Shown: piece by piece, positions 5,756 through 9,794 of the stretch
Layout: the number at the start of each line of letters is the position of its first letter
Numbering within the stretch: the first letter of the stretch is position 1
Assembly (NCBI GenBank): GCA_036514635.1
Contig: DATBWU010000413.1
Coordinates: 1 to 9,794 of the forward strand
Direction of reading: 5' to 3'
Source: DASSFZ01 sp036514635
Lineage (GTDB): Bacteria; Chloroflexota; Anaerolineae; Fen-1058
DNA length: 9,794 nucleotides
Notes under the pieces: model-generated
Seen by the model: only the letters and a program-made list of their open reading frames with translations
Database searches by the model: none
What the model was told of the DNA's origin: nothing
Program-made: the position numbers and the translations under genes

Positions 5756-6226
5756 TTATTCGATCTTCATGATGCGGAAAGTCAGCAGTCCGGCCGGCGC
5801 GCTGACCTGCACCGTATCACCGACCCGGCGACCAATCAGCGCCTTGCCGAGTGGCGATTCGTTGGAAATGCGTCCTTTGGTCGGATCGGCTTCCGCCGCA
5901 CCGACGATGTGATACTTCTCCGTCGGGTTGTCGCCTTCGATAACGGTGACGATGTTGCCCAGTGAGACTTCGTCGTTGTCCTTGGTCTGCTCCTCGATCA
6001 AGACATAGTTCTTCAGCATTGACTCGAGCGTAAGGATACGACCCTCGACGAAGGCCTGCTCATTCTTAGCCTCGTCGTACTCGGCGTTCTCGTCGATGTC
6101 GCCTTCGTCCATCGCCGCGTGGAGACGATCGGCGACCTCCTGGCGTTTGACCGTCTTGAGATATTCAAGCTCTTCCTGGAGCTTCTTAAGCCCATCACGA
6201 GTCAGGTACGTGGTTTGCTCACTCAC
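5756..6226 (-). CDS. greA: transcription elongation (transcript cleavage) factor GreA
   Basis: GreA enters the RNA polymerase secondary channel and stimulates cleavage of backtracked RNA. The protein of 156 residues matches the family length. An N-terminal coiled coil spans about 8-75 and has the tip motif GDIDENAEYDEAK, where Asp43 and Glu46 correspond to the catalytic acidic pair of E. coli GreA (Asp41 and Glu44). The C-terminal FKBP-like domain runs from about 80 to 156, with SPLGKALIGRRVGDTV and the terminal FRIMKIE. The start is GTG at 6226, giving MSEQTTYLTRDG, with GGAGGAG (6241-6235) eight bases upstream. The in-frame extension to 6274 crosses that site. It is transcribed from the promoter at 6406-6378 through a 145-base structured leader. 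Confidence 0.98.
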   Translation of the reverse strand: MSEQTTYLTRDGLKKLQEELEYLKTVKRQEVADRLHAAMDEGDIDENAEYDEAKNEQAFVEGRILTLESMLKNYVLIEEQTKDNDEVSLGNIVTVIEGDNPTEKYHIVGAAEADPTKGRISNESPLGKALIGRRVGDTVQVSAPAGLLTFRIMKIE

Positions 6227-6288
6227 GTCAGATACTCCTCCACGACTCAGCGTGCAAAGGACACGGACATACACATGCCCGTTATGTC

Positions 6289-6310
6289 AAAAAATGCGCC
6301 TGCGGCGCAT
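6289..6310 (-). terminator. terminator-like hairpin in the greA leader (attenuator)
   Basis: On the minus strand ATGCGCC-GCA-GGCGCAT (6310-6294) is a perfect 7-bp hairpin running into TTTTTT (6294-6289), upstream of the greA ribosome-binding site and downstream of its promoter. G-T and A-T pairs can extend the stem further. It should terminate part of the transcription before greA and release a short leader RNA of about 80 bases. Confidence 0.7.
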
Positions 6311-6339
6311 CCCTTTCTGTATATCGAGTAAAGGCATAA

Positions 6340-6363
6340 GGACTGAGAGTTCCCTCCCAGTCC
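6340..6363 (-). other. leader hairpin 5' of the greA attenuator
   Basis: GGACTG (6363-6358) pairs with CAGTCC (6345-6340). Inside, GAG (6356-6354) pairs with CTC (6349-6347), leaving a small purine-rich loop. It lies just after the predicted transcription start and before the terminator-like hairpin, so the short RNA would be a two-hairpin molecule. Confidence 0.55.
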
Positions 6364-6377
6364 CTTTAGCCAGGCAC

Positions 6378-6406
6378 ATTATAATCACTTTCACAGCAAA
6401 AGTAAA
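6378..6406 (-). promoter_or_regulatory. greA promoter
   Basis: There is a -35 TTTACT (6406-6401), a 17-base spacer and a consensus -10 TATAAT (6383-6378). The predicted start is near 6371, giving a 145-base leader. A second TTGACA at about 6290-6285, next to the attenuator T-run, lacks a good -10 and is not called. Confidence 0.72.
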
Positions 6407-6446
6407 GCCAGACATTTCGCCAACCAGGGCTTTTCCATTTTCATCG

Positions 6447-6563
6447 CCCGGAGCCCGGAGTTCAAACTCCGGGCTGAAGGCGTGGAAATCGGCTGAAGCC
6501 GATTGACCGGCAGCCCGGTTGACCAGGCTCCCACGCTTTCAGCCGGACGGTTCACCCTCCGGC
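6447..6563. repeat. cluster of perfect hairpins with a three-way junction
   Basis: AGCCCGGAGTT (6452-6462) pairs with AACTCCGGGCT (6465-6475). A 10-bp outer stem (6476-6485 with 6531-6540, one G-T wobble) then encloses two hairpins: AATCGGCT-GA-AGCCGATT (6487-6504), and AGCC..GGT..ACC..GGCT (6512-6529). Finally GCCGGA (6542-6547) pairs with TCCGGC (6558-6563), with an inner GG/CC. No reading frame of interest is seen. It is either a mobile palindromic repeat (REP/MITE-like) or a structured RNA in the divergent greA/plsY gap. Confidence 0.7.
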
Positions 6564-6633
6564 GTTCCCGGTCGCGGCGCAGCGCCTGACTTTGGAAAGG
6601 CCCTGTTTCGCCAACGGACTGAGAACGGACAAG

Positions 6634-6662
6634 TTGACCGGAGTTCCCTACATCGATACAAT
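6634..6662 (+). promoter_or_regulatory. plsY promoter, predicted nearly leaderless
   Basis: There is a -35 TTGACC (6634-6639), an optimal 17-base spacer and a -10 TACAAT (6657-6662). The first transcribed base should be the A at 6669, or the A of the start codon at 6671, leaving no room for a ribosome-binding site. Confidence 0.75.
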
Positions 6663-6670
6663 CGTTGCAC

Positions 6671-7270
6671 ATGCCAAGAGATACCGCCTTTGCCCTTTGG
6701 ATTGCGCTGGGGTATCTTTCCGGCTCGATCCCCTACGCGGTGATCGTGTCGCGCGCGCGCGGCGTCGACATTCGCGCCGTCGGATCGAAGAACCCCGGCG
6801 CGCACAACGTGATGGTGCACGTAGGCCGGTGGTGGGGCCGGCTGGTGGCGATTCTCGATCTGCTGAAAGGGACTGTACCGGCGCTGATCGCCCAACAGGC
6901 CGGGTTGGACGATTGGAGCGTGGTAGCAGTCGGCGTGGCGGCGATGTTGGGGCACGTCACCTCACCCTTCCTCGGTTTCAAAGGTGGCAAGGGCCTCTCG
7001 ACCGCGTTCGGGCTGATGCTGGTGCTGGCCCCGGTGGAGACCGTCATCGGCAGTATCACCGGCCTGACGATCTTGAGCCTGACTCGCTTCGTGCCGCTAT
7101 CCGCCGCCGTCGCGGCGATCTTGACCTTCGCGCTGATGATCGCGCGCGGCGCTTCGACACCCGTGCTCGTCGCGCCGTGGATCACGATGGCGATTGCCCT
7201 GGTGGCGGCGCTGATCGATTGGGTGAGCCACAGACGACACCCGGGACGACCAACGACAAAGGACGTATGA
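6671..7270 (+). CDS. plsY: glycerol-3-phosphate acyltransferase PlsY
   Basis: This integral membrane enzyme transfers an acyl chain from acyl-phosphate to glycerol-3-phosphate, the first step of phospholipid synthesis in most bacteria. The 199 residues and several hydrophobic helices fit the family. Motif 1 is GYLSGSIPYAVIVSR followed by DIRAVGSKNPGAHN (33-46). DLLKG is at 63-67, the glycine-rich GHVTSPFLGFKGGKG is at 94-108, and TRFVPLSAA corresponds to the third conserved loop. Two departures are visible: the usual GATNVLR of motif 1 reads GAHNVMV, and the loop after GH is TSPF. The ATG at 6671 follows the promoter at 6634-6662 directly and has no Shine-Dalgarno. The last residues and the stop are formed by repeat-like sequence. 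A DegV/FakB gene follows 77 bases later. Confidence 0.9.
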   Translation: MPRDTAFALWIALGYLSGSIPYAVIVSRARGVDIRAVGSKNPGAHNVMVHVGRWWGRLVAILDLLKGTVPALIAQQAGLDDWSVVAVGVAAMLGHVTSPFLGFKGGKGLSTAFGLMLVLAPVETVIGSITGLTILSLTRFVPLSAAVAAILTFALMIARGASTPVLVAPWITMAIALVAALIDWVSHRRHPGRPTTKDV

Positions 7271-7319
7271 CGAACGAGGATACTGCATAACACGATGTCA
7301 TTCTTCGTCATCGGTCATT
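7263..7319. repeat. degenerate 'ATGACGAA' inverted repeat overlapping the plsY stop
   Basis: ATGACGAA (7267-7274) and TTCGTCAT (7304-7311) are inverted copies, with further GACGTATGAC/GTCATTC-like matches around them. The plsY stop TGA (7268-7270) lies inside the left arm. No promoter or terminator is evident here. Confidence 0.5.
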
Positions 7320-7347
7320 CGTCCGACACGCCGAACACCGTAACCGC

Positions 7348-8238
7348 ATGACACGCCTCGCCCTCATCACCGACAGCAGTTGCGGCCTGAGCGCCGACCT
7401 GATCGCGCGCTACGATCTGCACGCGCTGCCCTACTACATCCTCGCCGGGGGGCGAATGCTGAAGGACGGCATCCACATCTCGCGCGAGGAAGTCTTCCGC
7501 CTGTTGCGCGATGGCCGCCACCTGCCGAACACCAAAGCGCCAACCCTCGGCGACTTCGCCGCGCTGTATCGGTCGCTGCTGGGTAAGGTCGATGCGGCGC
7601 TGGTGATCTCGCCGCCACGCGAGCGAACCGCCGCGTATCAGCACGCCGAATCGGCCCGTTCGTTCACACCCGATTTGAACATCGCCGTGCTCGATTCGCG
7701 CCACACGTCGATCGGTCAGGCGCTGGTGGTGCTGGCGGCGGCGCACGCGCGCGGCGCTGGGGGGGACCTGAAGGCGATCCTCGGGGCGGCCCAACACGCG
7801 ATCGACCGGATGGAGGTGTGGGTCGTGCTGGAATCGCTGAAGTTCGCGGCGCGATCGGGACGTGTGCCCAACCTCGATCAGTTTGAACGTGCGGGATACT
7901 CGCCCGGCCCGTTTGAACTGAGCGGCGAAGAGACCCGCGCGTCGCCCCCCGGTGTGCCGGTGCTGCGTCACGAGAACGGTGCGCCGCACATCGCCTTCAC
8001 GGCGCGCAACGTGGATCAGGCGATGGAGAGGCTGAAAGCCGGGCTGGCCGATCGGGTGCGGGGCGAACGAGTTCACGCGGCGATCACACACGCGGGCGAC
8101 ATCGCGCAGGCCGAATCGATCCGCGCCTGGGCGCAATCGACCTGGTCGCCGGTGGAATTGCACGTGCTGGAACTGCCCCCGATCCTCGCCGTGTATGCGG
8201 GGCCTGGGGCGGTTGGAGTCGCAGTGTACAACGAGTAG
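7348..8238 (+). CDS. DegV-family (FakB-type) fatty-acid-binding protein
   Basis: DegV/FakB proteins hold one fatty acid and present it to the kinase FakA, which makes the acyl-phosphate used by PlsX and PlsY. The 296-residue protein has the family layout: ITDSSCGLSADL at the N terminus, PNTKAPTLGDF at 60-70 (position of the usual P-TSQPS), VLDSRHTSIGQALVV mid-protein, LESLKFAARSGRVPN (position of LKFLKKGGRI), and YAGPGAVGVAVYNE near the end (position of HTGPGALG). Some lipid-pocket positions differ: TSQ is TKA, the SGTY serine aligns with Thr94 of RTAAY, and the His before GPG is replaced by Tyr-Ala. The ATG at 7348 has no clear Shine-Dalgarno. It lies in the same direction as plsY and may share its transcript. 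It is convergent with the sugar transferase. No FakA gene is in the window. Confidence 0.88.
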   Translation: MTRLALITDSSCGLSADLIARYDLHALPYYILAGGRMLKDGIHISREEVFRLLRDGRHLPNTKAPTLGDFAALYRSLLGKVDAALVISPPRERTAAYQHAESARSFTPDLNIAVLDSRHTSIGQALVVLAAAHARGAGGDLKAILGAAQHAIDRMEVWVVLESLKFAARSGRVPNLDQFERAGYSPGPFELSGEETRASPPGVPVLRHENGAPHIAFTARNVDQAMERLKAGLADRVRGERVHAAITHAGDIAQAESIRAWAQSTWSPVELHVLELPPILAVYAGPGAVGVAVYNE

Positions 8239-8282
8239 TCAGTGCTCACTGATCACTGTTCATTGATCACTGCTCACTGTCA
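8239..8282. repeat. three tandem 14-base units between two convergent stop codons
   Basis: TCAGTGCTCACTGA (8239-8252), TCACTGTTCATTGA (8253-8266) and TCACTGCTCACTGT (8267-8280) are imperfect tandem copies with internal dyad symmetry. The tract begins directly after the degV TAG and runs into the TGA of the opposite gene (8282-8280). It could fold into hairpins on both strands, but no T-run is present. Confidence 0.7.
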
Positions 8283-9698
8283 GTAAGCGTTGCGGTCGTT
8301 GAAGACGCGGAGCAGCGTTCGGATCAGGATCTTCATGTCGAGCAGGAACGACCAGTTCTCGATGTACCACACGTCGTACTTGGTGCGCTCGGCAATCGAC
8401 GTATCGCCGCGCAGGCCATTGACCTGTGCCCAGCCGGTCAGGCCGGCCTTTTCTTTGTGCCGCTCCATGTAGCGCGGGACGCTCTTCTTAAATTGCTCCA
8501 CGTACACAGGCCGTTCCGGGCGCGGGCCGACCAGGCTCATCTCGCCGATCAGCACGTTGATCAACTGCGGCAGCTCGTCCACGTTGAGGCGGCGCAGAAT
8601 CTTGCCGACGCGCGTCCGGCGCGGGTCGCCGGCCTTCGTCCAGCCCGGCCCGTTCGATTCCGCATCGTTGCGCATCGACCGGAATTTGATCATCTTGAAG
8701 GGTCGGGCATCCAACCCCATGCGCTCCTGCATGTAAAACACCGGGCCGGGCGATTCCAGTTTGACCAAGAACGCGACAAACATCATGATCGGTGAAAGCA
8801 GCACCAGCAGCGCCGCCGAGCCGACCAGGTCCATTCCGCGCTTCACCGTGACGCGCCAACCGTGCAGGCGCACGTCGCGCATCGACAGCAAAGGCAGGCC
8901 GCCTATGTCGTCGATCGTCACCTGGCTGGCGATGATCTGGAAGACATCCGGGAACACCTTCACACTGAGCGAGGCGCGGCCGCACTTGCCGATCAGATCG
9001 AGGATTTCGTTGTGCGTCGCTTCGGGCAAGGCGATGATCACCTCATCGATCTGGTGATCATCGATCAGGCGCGGCAGTTCGTCGGTGCAGCCGAGGATGA
9101 CCGTGCCGAACACCTCGCTCAGCGCGAACTCGGGATTGCGCGTGACCAGTCCGATCACCTCGTAGCCGAGCTGAGGCGACCCCTTGATCTTCTGCAAAAG
9201 CATCTGGCCGGTTTCGCCCGCGCCGACGATCAGGAGCCGGTCGCGCCCGACGCCGCGCGCCTGCATACGCGCCTGCACCCAATGGTGCAGCCAGCGCCCC
9301 AGCGTCACGAACACGATCGCCAGGAGCCAGGCGTAAATCGCCATTCCGCGCGGGAAATTGAGTTCCAGGGTGGTGTTTTTGAAAAGGAGCACCGACAGCG
9401 CCACGGACATCATCGCGCTGATCGACACCGCGCCGAAGATGGTATAAAACTCATCGATGCGCGATGCCGCACGCGGCAGGTGGTATAGCCGCGCCAGGAA
9501 AAATACCACGTTCATCGCGCCGACGAAGACCAGCAGCAGAACAAAGTACTCGCTGAGCGGGGCCACGTTCACTGCCGGATCGGGCACGGCCACACTCAGG
9601 CGAATCAAGTAGGCCAGCACGAAGGCCAGCGTCGAGTAAATCACATCGCTCAAGACCAGCGTGATGCCGAAGTAGGCGCGAATCTGCCGCTTGGTCAT
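8280..9698 (-). CDS. polyprenyl-phosphate sugar-1-phosphate transferase (exopolysaccharide initiating enzyme, WcaJ/WbaP type)
   Basis: This membrane enzyme moves a sugar-1-phosphate from a nucleotide sugar to undecaprenyl phosphate, starting a capsule, exopolysaccharide or O-antigen unit. The 472 residues follow the long-family plan. Four N-terminal membrane helices lie at about 12-33, 51-71, 86-106 and 116-136. A cytoplasmic nucleotide-binding-like domain has LLIVGAGETGQ at about 155-165. A further membrane helix at about 287-312 contains the SPIMM break. The catalytic domain carries KFRSM, NVDELPQLINVLIGEMSLVGPRP with the catalytic Asp-Glu at 374-375, and AGLTGWAQVNGLRGDT. The ATG at 9698 has GGAGGT (9709-9704) five bases upstream. 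The donor sugar cannot be read from sequence. It probably belongs to a polysaccharide cluster beyond the right edge. Confidence 0.95.
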   Translation of the reverse strand: MTKRQIRAYFGITLVLSDVIYSTLAFVLAYLIRLSVAVPDPAVNVAPLSEYFVLLLVFVGAMNVVFFLARLYHLPRAASRIDEFYTIFGAVSISAMMSVALSVLLFKNTTLELNFPRGMAIYAWLLAIVFVTLGRWLHHWVQARMQARGVGRDRLLIVGAGETGQMLLQKIKGSPQLGYEVIGLVTRNPEFALSEVFGTVILGCTDELPRLIDDHQIDEVIIALPEATHNEILDLIGKCGRASLSVKVFPDVFQIIASQVTIDDIGGLPLLSMRDVRLHGWRVTVKRGMDLVGSAALLVLLSPIMMFVAFLVKLESPGPVFYMQERMGLDARPFKMIKFRSMRNDAESNGPGWTKAGDPRRTRVGKILRRLNVDELPQLINVLIGEMSLVGPRPERPVYVEQFKKSVPRYMERHKEKAGLTGWAQVNGLRGDTSIAERTKYDVWYIENWSFLLDMKILIRTLLRVFNDRNAY

Positions 9699-9739
9699 CG
9701 CGCACCTCCGTTGTCAGGCCCTTCCGCAGCTTCTAAACC

Positions 9740-9775
9740 TGCGGGAGGATGGCTCCTCATCTCCGCCCGCAGGCA
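9740..9775. repeat. nested inverted repeat upstream of the sugar transferase
   Basis: CCTGCGGG and CCCGCAGG form an outer 8-bp stem, and GAGGA-TGGC-TCCTC is a second perfect hairpin inside. It looks like another dispersed palindrome, in the leader or at the end of a gene cut by the window edge. Confidence 0.5.
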
Positions 9776-9794
9776 TGGCCCGCCGCGCAGACCG

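Noticed and set aside
6250..6290. Second greA promoter from TTGACA beside the attenuator T-run
   Set aside because: No acceptable -10 hexamer is found at 15-19 bases. The upstream promoter with TATAAT is much better.
7315..8163. Long open frame antisense to the degV-family gene, and similar ones at 267-1160, 1428-2285, 4107-5012 and 8862-9488
   Set aside because: These are Arg/His-rich low-complexity translations with no domain, lying opposite or out of frame with well-recognised genes. They are expected in GC-rich DNA.
8239..8282. CRISPR array
   Set aside because: The units are 14 bases, directly adjacent without spacers, and only three in number.

Overview
The window is 9.8 kb of GC-rich (roughly 60%) bacterial chromosome carrying eight complete protein genes and no rRNA, tRNA, CRISPR array or transposase gene. 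It reads as housekeeping DNA separated by intergenic spaces packed with small inverted and tandem repeats. GC-rich coding sequence, GTG starts, a transcriptional T-box leader, greA next to lysS and CCCTCACCC/GGGTGAGG-type dispersed repeats suggest a member of the Chloroflexota (Anaerolineae/Chloroflexia-like). This is an inference from style, not a proven assignment.

Layout. 1-222: repeat-rich leader. 223-1170 (+): EamA/DMT-family exporter. 1171-1292: convergent gap with a 15-bp hairpin. 2570-1293 (-): seryl-tRNA synthetase serS. 3534-2632 (-): an aldolase of the DapA/NanA superfamily whose active site matches 4-hydroxy-2-oxoglutarate aldolase (HOGA1 type), not dihydrodipicolinate synthase. 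3889-3620 (-): a strong sigma-70-type promoter (TTGACA-16-TATAAT) and a full T-box riboswitch with a UCC (Ser) specifier and a TGGC bulge matching the GCCA end of tRNA-Ser. 5561-4086 (-): lysyl-tRNA synthetase lysS. 6226-5756 (-): transcript-cleavage factor greA, with its own promoter, a terminator-like hairpin in its leader and a terminator after it. 6447-6563: a cluster of perfect hairpins including a three-way junction. 6671-7270 (+): plsY, from a promoter that predicts a nearly leaderless mRNA. 7348-8238 (+): DegV/FakB-type fatty-acid-binding protein. 9698-8280 (-): polyprenyl-phosphate sugar-1-phosphate transferase that starts polysaccharide assembly.

How the genes work together. The clearest unit is the T-box operon: uncharged tRNA-Ser should allow read-through into the aldolase and then serS. 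If the aldolase makes pyruvate and glyoxylate, a glycine/serine precursor, a serine-starvation switch would raise both serine supply and serine charging. plsY and the DegV/FakB gene form a second coherent pair, because FakB proteins present fatty acids to a kinase whose acyl-phosphate product is the PlsY substrate. greA and lysS are ordinary neighbours, but the space between them is a nested repeat whose end supplies the purine-rich sequence at the lysS start.

Most intergenic sequence is dispersed-repeat material. In several places it has been co-opted as a ribosome-binding site, a stop codon or an RNA hairpin.
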